Assembly: GCA_008973525.1 (NCBI GenBank)
Contig: WACJ01000192.1
Span: forward strand, 62,001 to 126,000
Source: Stenopsyche tienmushanensis
Taxonomy: Eukaryota; Arthropoda; Insecta; Trichoptera; Stenopsychidae
DNA: 64,000 nt
Reading direction: 5' to 3'
Positions 38,041 to 50,930 of this stretch are shown here, piece by piece (the first letter of the stretch is position 1; each line of letters opens with the position of its first letter). The notes below the pieces were generated by a model, which was not told the DNA's origin, searched no databases, and saw nothing but the letters and a program-made list of their open reading frames with translations. The position numbers were made by a program, and so were the translations under genes.

Positions 38041-38829
38041 TACACTTAAACCTTTTTTTGTGCGGTAGATGCGTTCCGCGGAAAATCGCACAAAAAAACC
38101 TATGACTTACTTAGAATAAGTGAAGATGCGTTCCATGGAGTTTAAAAACCGCATAACTTTAAAACAGCTATATAAAATATATCCAAAATCGCATAAAAAT
38201 AGTTACAGGAAAACAACAAAGCAATTAAAAAAAATAACATTTTTGGTAACATTTAAATGACATCTTGCAACTAGTTTAATTACAAACTATCATCGCTGTT
38301 GGATAATTTTCGTTGCGATTTTTGATATGACTCAAAATCGCTCTCTACTTCGGATGAAATAGTACACCCAGTGTCAATGTCATCATTGTTCTGTGTAGAG
38401 TTTCTCTTTCCAAAAATATAATTCATAATTAGTGAATATGTTACTATAGTCCCTAATTAGATTATACTATTATCACTAATTTAAAAAAAATCACAAAATG
38501 GCAACTGTTTAAAAAAATATAGATAGTAGAAATTCCTTTTGAGAATGTATTTGTAAAAGTCGAAACATTGGAAAAATGTCAAAAAAACGAAATCAATATT
38601 TTCAAAATTTTAAACTAGAATAAAAGAGCGTGGTGGTATATTCAACGATAGCAGATGCAATATGATTTACAGTTCCAAATTATATATTTTTTCCAAACAT
38701 CGGTTAGTGTTGATGATTTATTTCGTATTTTATCTAAAATATCTCGATACGTACTCTTTATGAAATTAAAAAAATTGCTTCAAATAAACCGCATAACTTT
38801 GAAATCGCACAAAAAAATGTTTGAGTGTA
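38041..38829 (-). mobile_element. Tigger-like element flanked by TA
   Basis: Ends CACTTAAACCTTTTTTTGTG (from 38043) and, reversed, CACTCAAACATTTTTTTGTG, lying next to TATA on the left and TATAT on the right. Sub-terminal GCGGTAGATGCGTTCCGCGG and AACCGCATAACTTTGAAATCGCA resemble the pattern of Tigger ends. On the minus strand, about 38415-38287 reads GKRNSTQNNDDIDTGCTISS then EVESDFESYQKSQRKLSNSD and DSL, stop: an acidic-then-basic tail that could be a transposase C-terminus. The related copy at 30778-31702 has lost that frame. Confidence 0.55.
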
Positions 38830-41375
38830 TATCGAAAATGATAAATTTTAGCATGTGTGAATGAGTTTTCTTGTCTCCCGTGGTTTGGGCACAGTCTGCG
38901 AACACGATAACCCTCGTGTCCCGCTGTTAATGTGTTAATAACAAATTATGAAGTGACACGCTGCACTGCCTCATTCTTTCATTCTTGTTGAAATATCACC
39001 TTCATATTATTCGTATACTATGTGTATCTTGTTGTAATAACCAATGTTTGTAGTAATTTTTTCGGACCTTAGACATACTGCAACCTAAATCACGACCTTA
39101 ACGAATTCTTGCATTCTTATAATCACTCGCTGCTCCAAATGATCAATTATCTTGTTTTGAATATATGTACGGAATGTTCTTCTGTGATGGAATTATAGAT
39201 TGTTTGCATATCTGCAATCAGTCGACGTAATTTATATCGGCTCATTGTGGTATTTTTTCGCTTTGTCTTCCACTTTAATAATAAGAAGTGTTGATTAAAT
39301 ATCATCCGTTCAGATTGAATGATGTCGGTTGCCTTCAGCGTTTTCATTTCCTCTGCTGTGTACTCTGACTTGAACAATTGATAACCGAACTATTGATTAG
39401 ATCGTGGAAAATCGATGCCATAGATTGCGTAAATAATGATTTTTTTTCTCTTCAAAAACACAACTACAAACAACAATTTGATTATATTGTTTGTTTGAAA
39501 TTGTGGAAATTATGTTTGATTCAATTATGTGCCGTTTATGAAAAAAATCAACAAGGATTTATTGTGTTTAGCAACCTATTTGTTTTCTGAGAAATTGAAT
39601 TTACATCTGTTACGCCATCGAAGAATGCTTGCATGCATGATTTTATAATGAATTATAATTTTAACCGCCGAATGACTGAATTTTTCTCTGAAAAGTGTTT
39701 TTCAGATGCTCTGCATACGGACAGGCCCTTACCCGTCCGAGTAATATAACCTAACCCAACCCATGCTAGCCATTTGCGATAGGATCAGGTCATGTCATAT
39801 AATTGGATGGGGATAGGCCACGTTTTTGGCTGTTTTTCGGGGCGTTGTTCACACTTAATTAATCATGTCTGCTGGAAATAGGGTAGAAGACCAGCACGTG
39901 ACGAAAATGCATCGAATAAATCTAAAAATATCCACCAAATTCATATTGTGCCCGTACGGGCACGCACGGCGTCAATGCCAACACTCGAGAATGTATTTGT
40001 ATTGTTCCTGGGTTTATTGAATTTAATGTTTTCCTGTTTCACGAGTCGCTTTTTATTGTGTACGCATAAAAGTGGTCGCACATGTCTGACGCACTGCCCG
40101 TAATAGCACATTGCTTTGCCCTAATCAGAAACGTAAGTTATGGTACAGCTGTAATCTTCTTGTATTTTTTACGATTGTCGACGGGCGTGTTTCGCAATTG
40201 GTTGTCTTCCGCCCACTTATGACATCCCCTTTGCGCCCGTTCAATATTTTGAGCGTCCTCAAAAAAACAACGCCGGATTCCACCGAAACGGATATAAATA
40301 ATGGGGATAAGAAATATATGCTCAATATTGGATGTGTTGTGGTGGAGCAGAATTGAAATGGGTTACGCCATTTGTATAATTTGCGCGCTTTGCGTCTATG
40401 ATTGCGTTGTAAATCTCAATATGGCTCTTGTTTAGATCCTTTTCTACCCATTTCTATCCTAAATCAATTGATTGATGTTTCGAATCCTCAGACAATCTTC
40501 TTAAATGATTCCCGATCTTCCATACACTAGGTATGACCCAACCAGTATACAGATAACCTCCGTTAATTACTGGGATATTAATTAATCACTTGGTTCTGGT
40601 TGCAAAATATCTAGTGATCTACATTTATTACATAACATTTATGGAAAACTGTAAAATAATCCATTACAAGCATTGTATTTATTCTCGATCCATAAATGGC
40701 ACTCCAGTTTCATTGGTTGATGGTTCGTCGTGTGATTTAAGCAATGTTTGAACATCGTCAATACCTTCAATGCTAAACACCCTTCGTATCAACCAAACCC
40801 GTATGATAAGAAGTGAAATTTCTTAGCTCCTAGGAAAAGTTGACTTTATGCATTGCTTTTTTACATTTAACAAGGGAAAAAATAGCTAAAAGACTATGCT
40901 GTGTTGTGTAATATATAATAAAATGGGTTTGCTACTGGTGAAGTATTTCATCTATGCTATGTATAAACACACACACAGTAAAGGCGGCGCAACGCATGCG
41001 CATAACGTCTGTAGATCGAAGACAGGTACTACAAATTATTATCCCTCACTTTTCGACCAACTGCGATATAGAATGTGCGGGGTTCGTGAAGACTAGACAT
41101 TTTTCCTCGGGAGACAGTGAAAAACTACTCTTGACGACCTTGCTGATTTTATTGGAAAGGGCTTTCTGGAGTGCAAAGAGTCCAGTCCCTCTTTTTCTCG
41201 CTAGGGCGTTGCCGGGCTAGGGTGAAGTCGAATTTGCTTCTACACCAACTGAGGGTATCTCCCCATCCACATGCAACAAGGATGACCCTCTCAGTTCGTT
41301 AATTTCAAAGTGATGTAGAAGGCAACGGAAGACAATTCTGTTATCGTTGCGAAATATATATAACGGTATATAATA
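38830..41375. other. Non-coding stretch with a short repeat
   Basis: Mostly AT-rich spacer. At 41100-41215 a block (reversed: CTAGCGAGAAAAAGAGGGAC and a CTCCAGAAAGC segment) is repeated at 55440-55540. A GGCTAGGGTGAA motif at 41213 recurs at 41930. No coding gene is supported; a 76-codon minus-strand frame at 39147-39377 has no known domain. Confidence 0.4.
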
Positions 41376-41830
41376 ATAATCATCATCATAGTGCAGGGAT
41401 GTCCAACCGGTCGATCCCGATCGACCGGTCGATCTTTAAGCAAAATTTGGTCGATCCCGACGACTTCCGTGAATTTTGAAAAAAATATATTACTTTATAT
41501 AAATATATTTACAGCCGACGATGAAAAATAAAATCCCGGAGATTGAACTCTTTAACTCGACTTGATTCGTGTTTATCTGCTAATTTGAGTTTTAAGTTTG
41601 AAGAAAGAAAAAAGAAATGCCTTAAATAAATTTCCTATAAGAATCGTCGATCTTCCTAGAAGAAGTCGATCCCGAGACAATTTTAAATTGAAAAGTAGCT
41701 CCCAAGACAAAAAAGGTTGGACAACCTTGTCATAGTGCAATCACAGACAGTCCACTGCAGGACTAGGACATCTTCAAGATCATAAGAAAGATTTACATCT
41801 ATATTGTTTCTATCATACACTTTTTTCTTG
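41376..41830 (+). repeat. Family-C repeat interrupted by a hAT MITE
   Basis: The CATCATCATAGTG head (41381-41393) and its continuation CAATCACAGACAGTCCACTGCAGGACTAGG (from 41738) are the two halves of a family-C start, split by the 336-bp element 41394-41729 and an 8-bp duplication. The order of events is therefore clear: the repeat came first, the MITE second. Confidence 0.65.
41394..41729. mobile_element. hAT MITE with 8-bp TSD (TCATAGTG)
   Basis: 336 bp with ends CAGGGATGTCCAACC and, reversed, CAAGGTTGTCCAACC. TCATAGTG at 41386-41393 is repeated exactly at 41730-41737; 8 bp is the hAT hallmark. Near the left end the self-complementary GATCGACCGGTCGATC occurs. A relative lies at 50585-50764. 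No coding. Confidence 0.85.
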
Positions 41831-44800
41831 GAAAGTAGTGGATAACTTCTCGAGACAATCATGTCAATTTCACAGGAAATAGCTTTTTGTAGTTTACGTC
41901 CAGTCCTTTTCATTTCAATGACGATGCCAGGCTAGGGTGAAAACCTACTCGCTTTGCGATTTGAGTATGAGTCGTTGCTCAATCCCATAAGTTCAATGTC
42001 GCTGTGGTTCCCTGTTATCAGCGTTTTCCATCACTACTTTATCTGTATCTGGAACATCATAAGCTAAAGCTCGAGGACCAAAAAGGGAAAGATAGCTTAA
42101 TTTTAATCTCTACCATCAATCATATGCATGTTAAAAGCTTCCTCAATTTCCTTGCTCCATGAAGTGAAGTCATGCACTGTGCTTAAACGGAGAAGCTCTC
42201 CATTCGATATTCATGTTATCCAGATTAACAAAGCAACTATGTAATAATGATTTGGTTGCGAGTTTTCTGGCAGCTTTTTCAACATCGTTCCTCTCACGTT
42301 TGCTTAATGTTTGTCAACAGTTAGCTTCGCATGTCTGCATTTTTACATGGAGTTTATCTGTAGTAGCCGACGGTATTCTAATTTGCTGTAGTACACCTAA
42401 TGACTCAGTGCACTCAGAAGACATTTATTGACCCTTTAGTGTGTCACTGGTACTTGCACTTAGCGATATGCATCGCTTAAGTGACATTCACCATCAATGA
42501 CCATTATCGCGCTGACCACATTTCGGCCCTTCAGTAATGCTAAGGTGCATCCGAGGAAGCCAATCTTCGTTATTTGCTCGCTCTGCTAGATTTATGCTAA
42601 TATCGCATTCTAGCTGTTATCGGTTTGCACTGGGTCGAATTGAACGTGATCTGCTTCCTGCAGGTTATTTCACGGCCACTTTATATAAGCTATGGTAATG
42701 TTCGCCATTTTGCATTAGTTCTATCGATTGGGTCGCGGATTGAGAAACGACGTCCTCGAATCCGTGTAATTTTTTTCTTTGCTTGTGGTCAAAGTGAAAA
42801 TTTATACGCGATCCAATGGGTCGTTGGAATTCAGCAAAGGTTTTTATTTCATAATTTTATCATGCCATTTGCATTGTTTCTGTCGTATTTATATAATTAT
42901 TTTTCTCGAAAAAATTCGCAAAGATCACAATAACGCAAATGTGGTTCATATCAAGCGACTGCGGTTTGATTAAGTCGGAATTTAATTAATGCCAATGACG
43001 CCAGTTCTAATATTTGACCAACTTTCGTTAATCATCCTTCGGTCATAAGAAATACGTTTTGGTATTTATAAAAAGAACTATTAATTGCTAAATGTGGCGA
43101 AAAGATAAGTAGACAATTAAATTTTCGTAGTATGCAGCAATCCCGTGATATTCTGGACCGTGTGACCTGGTCGTTTTTGGACGACTGCCACATTCATGCT
43201 TGGCATCCATCGAAAATTTCATATATTTTCGGATATATCCAGTACGGGAATGATATTATTTGCTGCCAATGACATGTTTGATGTATATATTTGTCCAGCA
43301 AATGTCATTCCATTCTTGTTCGGGTGCACTTGACCTCGTGGTTCATCACAGCACCTATGCGATGTCTCATCGTCCTGTCTGAAGAATATCTCATGTTTGC
43401 TGTTCAATCGAAAGAATTTCATCGCTAGCATCGATCGTAGATTCCGATTTGAAGTGCAAAGCTTCTTATGGTAATTGTGACCGATCTAAGCCGCTGTCGA
43501 TTTTAAAGGCTTCTTTTTTTAAAAAATGGTGCTGCCGTTTAAGCACAATTATGATATTATTTTAAGTTTATAGAGATAAAAATTATAATTAGCTGAACTC
43601 ATTCATCAATCTGCTTTGAAGTAGTTTTCAATTTTTGCATATTTAGCATGTTTTGCATATTTAGCAATTGGAAGCACTCTAAACAAGGTGAAATCAATCG
43701 ATTCTATCAATCATCCACCTTCATCAGATAAATATACAAGTAACCATATCGATCACGAGGGATATGTTCTGGAGTAGATCGCTATTAACGGGGGGAATAT
43801 TAATCAATTACTTGATGTATTGCAAAATATAATCTAGTGTTTCTTGCTCAACTTAACAAATTAGTCAACTGGTGGATGTTAGACTTCACGATGCCCACCC
43901 ATAAAACCCTAGGGGAGGAGTCAACCCTACGCTCGTGGACAACGGTTGAACCCCTATGGTAATGATGTGGAGTAGATGTGCGCGAAAATAGCCTCGTCAG
44001 TTCGCTCATCAAACGCAGCTGACATGAGTTGGGTACGCAGGTCACCCTGTGCTGCTTACCCATAAAGGGATATGTAGAACAGCCGATTAAAGTAGTTGTG
44101 TCAAAAGCTCACTACTATCCTCAATAGCCTAGGCACACAGGGGAGAATGGTTTTAGGCTGTTCGAATGGCGACTCGTCTTCGTGGCTACCATGCGCTAGT
44201 CCCTGCAGTTCGTCATCTGTTGCAGCCCAAACTGAGGTTAGACTCGTGGTGGCAGTGAACTCCCGGAGTATTCCCTTGAATTTTGCTTAAGCTTTGTCCT
44301 TCCTCCTCCATCGCACCTTCGGGTGCACTTAGTCTGAAACTGATCTTCTTGCGGAAACCCCGCCTCCTCTGGAGGGCGCCTGGACGCTCTGCGCTTAGCG
44401 TTTCTTGTGGGGCCAAAAGATCAGTGGAAATGGGATCGACATTAAAATTATCCCCCAATCTTCGTCGTTTTCTTTTACAGTATTTTTACGCCAAGTTAAC
44501 CAAGGCCAACCTTTTTCATTAAAATAATATGGTGTTTACTTGTATTAGCTTAAATCAGATATTAATTCATGTCGATTTCGACGATATCCATTTGATTCTT
44601 GTATTTCGTTCTTATTTTTTGTTGAGTCGGAACGATTTTAGTCTTTCTACAGTCTGATTCATATTTAATTGTGGCTTTACTTCCATGTAAATATTTAGAG
44701 GGCATTCAAACATTTTTTGCTCCCTGTTTTCTAAAAAATAAAAATGCTGCAAGCATCTTTTGGCTAAAGCCTCTCAACAAAATAAGAGTCTAGACATTGA

Positions 44801-45717
44801 AATTACCACGTTGATTTATATCCTGAATTTTTGCTAAATTCGCAGTCAATAAATTATGCTTGCCAACTCAAATTGGTAGGGGACACATTCGCAGCCAGAT
44901 TCAGCAAGGATCTATTCAGCCCTAAACGTATTGCGCTTCTAGGTGATTTTTGTTGTACGTTTTACACTTTTTGGTTGGCGACAACTGTCTGGAATCGCCC
45001 TGGCAGTTATTCATTGTTAGACATGTACGTAGAACGCGTTGACACAAATCATTGCGTGAATTTTATTAGCAACAGTAAGAACATTTAACACCGTCGAGTG
45101 GTGGCGGCCATTAGTATTGTTCGCTCATTTTGCCGAACAAATATATTTTTTAACGCCTCTGACGCAACCGTGTGTATGCGAAATGCATTGTTGCTATGCA
45201 CCGGGGGCGCACGAGGTGCATTCGGACCACCCCCCGATCGTCAATCGAACGATAATCTAACCCGTGCATATCTGATGCGAAATTCATAATTGCATCCTCG
45301 AAATGTGATCTCATCAAAGGAACCGGTTATGCGCGAGCTGCTGGCGGTTTCCCAGAAATCTTTTTATTTACAAACTGTATGAAAATCCATCGAAATCAAA
45401 TTGATGAATCACACGCGCGTCAACAGCTCTCGAGCCGTCTTAACAGGTGAATAAATATTGATCCGGGGGTAACAGTGTATGTTTATCTTCGGCTTCTTAA
45501 TTTTAATTTGAGGCGTTAAATCTAAAATATCCACATTGACGTCATATGATGACATCTAAGGCGTAAACAGAATGTTGATTACTGAAATTGATGGACGATT
45601 ATGTGTGTGTTTTTTTTACTCCCGCCAGTTGATGAATCGTTTGTACAAATTTAAAATGCAACAATTAAGAATAATATTTGTCGCTGTGTAACGTCGATGA
45701 TCTGTTGCAAATTTTCA
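41831..45717. other. Non-coding stretch, no gene recognised
   Basis: Spacer of mixed composition. The part at 43860-44520 is more GC-rich and open for 81 codons on the minus strand (44458-44213). It might be a retroelement fragment, but I see no gag, protease or reverse transcriptase motif. Confidence 0.4.
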
Positions 45718-45735
45718 TATATATATATATATATA

Positions 45736-46287
45736 CAGGATGTTTTGCACATGAACCAACAAAATTTGTTTGGGTCCCTATGTCCTAAGTGTCAGGGTTA
45801 TCGAAATAGATTTTTTTTTTCATTTTTGCAAAGTTAGCATTTATTACTTCAACTGGGAATTAATTTGTGGGCACCTCTGTCATGTAAATTAATTATTTTG
45901 GCGGCTCTATTACGTGGCTCGCACGGTCTCCAGACCTGACACCACTGGATTTTTTTTGCCTGGGGACGTACCCTATTCCGTGACTCACACGGTATTCAGA
46001 CCTGACACCACCGGATTTAATTGTTTGGGGACATTTGCATAAAATAATGATTTATTTAAATCAAAAATACATTGCAAAATACAAAAACAGTTATTTCGTG
46101 CTATTACGAATACAGATTAAAAACTTATGACGTTTTAAAAGTGAATATTTGGGTATTTTTTCAAAATATTGAAAACAAAATCTTCGACAACCCTGACACA
46201 TAGGACACAGATCCTATCTGTGAAACGTAGCAAATGACCTCCTTAACTCCCAAAAAAAAAATGTCGGTCCATGTGCAAAACAACCTG
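45736..46287 (+). mobile_element. Tc1/mariner-type nonautonomous element with two transposase-motif units
   Basis: 552 bp between TA 45734-45735 and TA 46288-46289. The ends are CAGGATGTTTTGCACATGAA and, reversed, CAGGTTGTTTTGCACATGGA. Sub-terminal inverted blocks centre on CCTATGTCCTAAGTGTCAGG. Two tandem units at 45905-46035 read WLARSPDLTPLDFF and a decayed second copy, the segment around the third catalytic residue of mariner-superfamily transposases. The left flank is a short TA run (45718-45735). Confidence 0.7.
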
Positions 46288-46289
46288 TA

Positions 46290-47739
46290 TATATATAAAT
46301 CTTCCCCCGTTTGACTCCACATGTTATTGACCTTTCCTGGAAGCACCCCATTTCCGGTATGGCAATTTCCTCGTTTTCAGCAGCTAGATGCTCTGAATTC
46401 TATCCAGGCTTTAATTAACGAATTACGTTAAAAATGTGCTTCGACATCCAAACGTAATTGGCAAATCTTTTTATATCAAAGGCTCTCGGCGTTCCCTTCG
46501 AAATTCTATTTAGGCCTTATTTATTTTTTATCACAAAACTTCGTACGCCGGCATTGAAATATGATACGATTTCCTCGTTTTGCGGTGTTAAATGTCACCG
46601 CAAGTTCTTCCTCTTTTATCCATCGACTAATATCAGCTAATTCTTGGAAGTAATGCGCGATGACGAGGCCATTACATTTTTACTATTAATAATTATGCCT
46701 TTGAATTCGGCAATCGCCATCGAAGAACTTCGACGGCCGTTCGGTCCCCTTTTTGTATTCGTACAAGTATGTCAGGGTGCCACTTTGTTATGTTCTTCTT
46801 TGTGTTATTTTGTTCGTAATGTAGGGATTGATGGATAGAGTTGTAAGTCCCGCGCCAATCTCCCGACTCGAAGAACCGGTCCGATCGCTTTGGGTCTAGA
46901 AACGACTTCTCCAAAGGACCGATAAATATATTTTTTATTTGCGGTTAGAGTCCTTGATGGTGGGACGAGTATAAATCCACGATCGATGTGTTTGGGTCGT
47001 ATGAGTTCTCTATTGTGTATTGCATAACGAGTTTACAAACGAAACACATAACATGCGATGTGTTTTAAAATCAATTAATGAAAATGCTGAAGGTGCACAA
47101 AAACGAATCGCTGCAGTTTTTGTGCCCGCTGCAAAAGCATCATTGTGGCCTTGCGCACTTGTGCATTTGTTGCCTCGCCTAGATTGATTTTCAGGTCTCG
47201 GATGGGAGTCGAGAGTGGGAGATTAAACGAATCGCTAAATATATATTTAGGGTCAAAAACGTATTTTAGATGTGTGGCCTTTTAGTGTATTAAACATCTT
47301 TATCACATTATAGACTCGTCGTATTGTCTCATAAAACTCGTCCCATTAAATTGTAATTTTGTTACACCATCAAAATGCTAGAGGCATGGTGCTGGTTCGC
47401 GTAACACTCCATGAAAATGACGATAGATCTGCTCATATCTAATTTGAATTGATTCAATTGCGAATCAAACAATTGCGATGTATTTACTACAACTCGACCC
47501 TAATAATGGGAATATCGATATTAAATATAATCTATACGGAATTCAGAATTTCATACGGTGTACTGAATACATATCATAGTAACGCGTGACTTTCTTAGCG
47601 CAGAAATGGAAATATTATCTTCGAAAATGTTAAATATATTTAAATAAATGAAGAACATGGCAATTCTAAAGAGCGTTTCCACAGAAACATAAACAGACAG
47701 ACCATCGAAGATCGTATGACGATGACTGATTAATAATCC
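46290..47739. other. Non-coding stretch, no gene recognised
   Basis: AT-rich spacer with short open frames only. Nothing supports a gene or an element boundary. Confidence 0.4.
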
Positions 47740-48045
47740 GTTAAATTATCTCTCAGGACCACGCAGAATATAGCATACAATATTCGTTCATTTCTTCGAA
47801 TAAACATAAACAATACATTTGAAATCGATTCATGTGGGTTATCATTATTAGTTGATAAATTTGGGTTGATAAATTGTGGTGTTGGGTATAATATGGGTTT
47901 TGGTATGATGTATACAAGACATTCTCTCCGTCTCTCTCTCTCTCTCCGAATTCCGAAATCAGTGTGCAAGAATGCTCTTTCCGAATCACTGTAATTCGAT
48001 CGCAAATACGCGACTGTACTCCTCAAAAGAATAACAGTTAACTCA
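47740..48045 (-). mobile_element. Family-A element, decayed copy
   Basis: Shares with 27149-27601, in the same order, a TTATCATTATTAGTTGATAAATTTGGGTT block, the ATGATGTATACAAGACATTCTC block, the CTCTCCGTCTCTCTCTC pyrimidine run and GCAAGAATGCTCTTTCCGAATCAC. Ends not resolved; strand follows the alignment only loosely. Confidence 0.45.
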
Positions 48046-49681
48046 TTTTTAAAAACAATTTTTTGCAGCTCTTCAATGTCTGCATACATGTTTTTTATTC
48101 AGCAGTGAATTGCAAAATGATCGTCGTTTGACATTGTCGAAAAATTATCATTCTTGAAATCCGGATATTTTTTCACAGCCTCCATTTTCATTAGGGCACT
48201 CAATTCGGTCGATCGAAGGCGATATTTTAATGCATGGATGTGCTAATTTGTCTGCACGATATTCAATCTGTGGTCCGTTCCCGTTTTCCAGAAGGGCGTG
48301 CAGTTGTCTATCGATTGGTATAAAATGGAAATGCATCCAGCATGGTGGCGCCAGGGCGGGTAGCAACCCCTGCCCTGGGCAAACGAGGGTAGATCGATGT
48401 TTTTGCGGGGTGAGCTCGGGCGAAAATGAAAAACGGCTGAATAAAGAGAGCAGCCTTATACGTTCTGCTTATTTAGCACGGAACGAATTAAACGATCCCG
48501 CTTAATCTTTTGTCGTTTCGCCTATACAAATACAACGCTTTGGCGAAATATATTGCTGTGGCTAAAAATGACGCCTGACGACACCCCTGCGAACCCCCGG
48601 GGGTTATTTTAATCGTGCTAATTTAAAAGTAAAGAGCGGCTGCTTAATTAAGTCGACTTGTCGAAAAACATGTTTAATTCATTTGCAAAATAATTTCGAA
48701 CTTGCATTTTTAAAGAATTTGTCCATGAACTATACAACTATGTCTAGTGATAGTTTATCAGAACTTTGCCAAACTGCATTGATCAAATTTGTCACAATAG
48801 ACAGCTGAATTTACAGATTTATCTAGATATCCTTTATCCATTTTATAATATCGTAATAGATGGCAACCTTCAGTCGATAGATTTATGTCATCCAGTATTA
48901 TTAATTTGATCAAACAAACGTCTATGTACACCGAACGAGGATGATCCATTTTATTGACACGCAATGTTAATGACCATTATCTATTAAGCGAAAGGGTGTA
49001 ACGTGTTATGTCATTCGATCGTAAACTATCCTCGCATATTAAAGGATATATTTTTAGTTGATCTGTATGCGAGACTTATGGAATTAGAACATACAATGTC
49101 CAGTAGTTGAAAACGGTGAACGGTAGTTGTGCAATTGTATTGATCTGGGCGTGACCCAGTTTGGGCGCGCGCAGCCGCCCCTGGCCACCGACAACCCGGC
49201 GTGCCGCCCCTATATTCCTCGCGTAACACTACCCTTAAGCCGATCGATGAGGGTGGCGACGGAAACTCCATTTTCTGACTTTTCCAGACTTCACTTCACC
49301 CTCCGTGACTGCATCCATGCACAAGTAGACTCCTTCGGCGCTCCTTCCCGTCTCAGACTTGTAAAAAAAAACAACATTTTAATGCTCCAGGCAATCGAAA
49401 CAAAAACCCCTACTGAAACGCGATCGTATACAAAAGGACAAATTTTAGCAATTACATAATTAATCTTTTCGATTCTCCGATTTCTCTTATTTGTTATTCG
49501 ATCAATACACCAATGCCATTATTAAAATAATTAATCTTCATCACATAAATGCATTATTTAAAGGTTGGCATTATATAATTCCTATGGATTTTCATATATA
49601 TGTTGATAAACGATTAGTATGTTCTATATACACTAACGACAAATAAGTCTGGAATCGCTTAAGACTTCGTGAAAAAACTTA
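48046..49681. other. Non-coding stretch, no gene recognised
   Basis: Contains two more GC-rich patches, 48230-48500 and 49130-49330, open for about 90-110 codons but without any recognisable domain. Confidence 0.4.
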
Positions 49682-49750
49682 ATTAGCCCTCTGAATGATA
49701 AGCAGCGATATATCGTCAATTGTGAAACTAACGAGGACTGCAAACAATGG
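49682..49750 (+). repeat. CCCTCT repeat end with CGATATATCG palindrome
   Basis: About 70 bp aligning with 6482-6556, from TTAGCCCTCTGAATGATAAGC to GAGGACTGCAAACAATG, with the palindromic core CGATATATCG at 49706-49715. A hAT copy follows directly at 49779. Confidence 0.5.
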
Positions 49751-49778
49751 TCGTTATTGCCCCATTGATGACTTTTCT

Positions 49779-50537
49779 ATCCCGGGATTTCGAGATTGCA
49801 TTAGATCATCCCGGGATCCCGGGATCGGGATTTTTCAATAGTTTAAGAAGATAAATAAAAGACAAAAAAACCAAATATTATTTTGAAAATATACCTGATG
49901 TAACATTGAAGCATCAAGTGTTTCGTCATTTAATCTGGATATGATTTTAGAAGCCAGGCAACTTGCTGCTGAAAACGCACGCTCAGCTTCCACACTCGTT
50001 GGAGGTATCGTCATCAGATATTTAAACGCTAGTTCGAGTTGATGACGCGTGAGCCCCTGTTTTCGGATAATACCATCAATGTGACTGATAAAATTCCTTT
50101 CAGTTGAGACACGGACTAAAACTCGCAAAATTCCCGATTTCCTGACAAATGATTTATTTTCGTCGCTGTAGATGAATACTTACATACTATAATACTTTGA
50201 TGTGATTCGTAATTATATTACGGAGGAATGCAAAAAATCTGAACCCCGTATCTATTATATTTCATATCGATATTCCCATTTTTAAAGTCGAGGTGTAGTA
50301 AATACATCACCGGTGGGGAAAGATTAATATAGCAATTTGAAAAACATATATGTACTGTATATATGTATATATAGATTAGACAGTTACTGCCCCTAGGCGT
50401 CGCCTAAGCTCGCCAATTAGTAGTTACGCCACTGTTTCCAAGCGTCCAGATTTCGGCGGGAATGTCTCGATTTAGTAACCTTCATCGTGCTAGTGAAGTG
50501 TACGATTTCTGTTAGATACAAATTTCAATCCCGAATT
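49779..50537 (-). mobile_element. CCCGGG-type hAT element, copy 3 with dimerisation segment
   Basis: Aligns with 55543-56552 but both outermost ends are lost. The minus-strand frame from 50128 reads HQLELAFKYLMTIPPTSVEA, ERAFSAASCLASKIISRLND and ETLDASML. This is the C-terminal hAT dimerisation domain (Dimer_Tnp_hAT) with its P-x-S-x-E-x-x-F-S core. The DDE catalytic core and BED finger are absent, so the element is not autonomous. Confidence 0.85.
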
Positions 50538-50584
50538 TTATTTACTACAAGATACTTTTCATTATAGACACCTATACATTAGAG

Positions 50585-50764
50585 CAAGGATGTCCAGCCA
50601 ATCGATCGCGATCGACCGGTCGATCTTTTGCAAGCAAGGTTTTGTCTATCTCTAAAATTTTCCGTGTTCAATAAAATTTCCTATTAGAATCATGTTAGAA
50701 GTCGATCCTGAGATCATCTAAAATTGAAATGTAGCTCCGAAGGCAAAAAGGTTGTGCACCTTTG
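50585..50764. mobile_element. hAT MITE, short relative of 41394-41729
   Basis: Ends CAAGGATGTCCAGCC and, reversed, CAAAGGTGCACAACC. The interior shares GATCGACCGGTCGATCTTT, AGAAGTCGATCC and AAATTGAAA.GTAGCTCC with the 41-kb element, with an internal deletion. The flanking 8-mers CATTAGAG and AATTAGAT match at six of eight positions, a worn target duplication. Confidence 0.7.
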
Positions 50765-50769
50765 AATTA

Positions 50770-50930
50770 GATCTAGTTTCATTTTTTCTGGCCAGCTGAG
50801 GCCAGAAAATATGATAGATTTTGGGCGGTCCGGTATTTTCCTGTCGATCAAAGTCTCAGTCTCCGTATATCTTCTAATGTTATAATGCACCCCTTTGATG
50901 GAATCATCATTTTCATTAGTAATCCTTCTG
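50770..50930 (+). repeat. Family-E repeat copy 2
   Basis: Pairs with 26030-26170 through CTAGTTTCATT, GATTTTGGGCGGTCCGGT, TCTTCTAATGT and ATAATGCAC. A local hairpin CTGGCCAGCTGAGGCCAG at 50799 is absent from the other copy. Confidence 0.5.

Noticed and set aside
39147..39377. 76-codon minus-strand frame with a basic, helical look
   Set aside because: No recognisable domain and no splice partner; kept as spacer.
43848..44522. GC-rich segment with an 81-codon minus-strand frame, perhaps a LINE ORF1
   Set aside because: No zinc knuckle, endonuclease or reverse transcriptase motif; broken by stops on both sides.
45718..45735. TA microsatellite as a separate feature
   Set aside because: Short (18 bp) and only the insertion flank of the mariner-type element; mentioned there.
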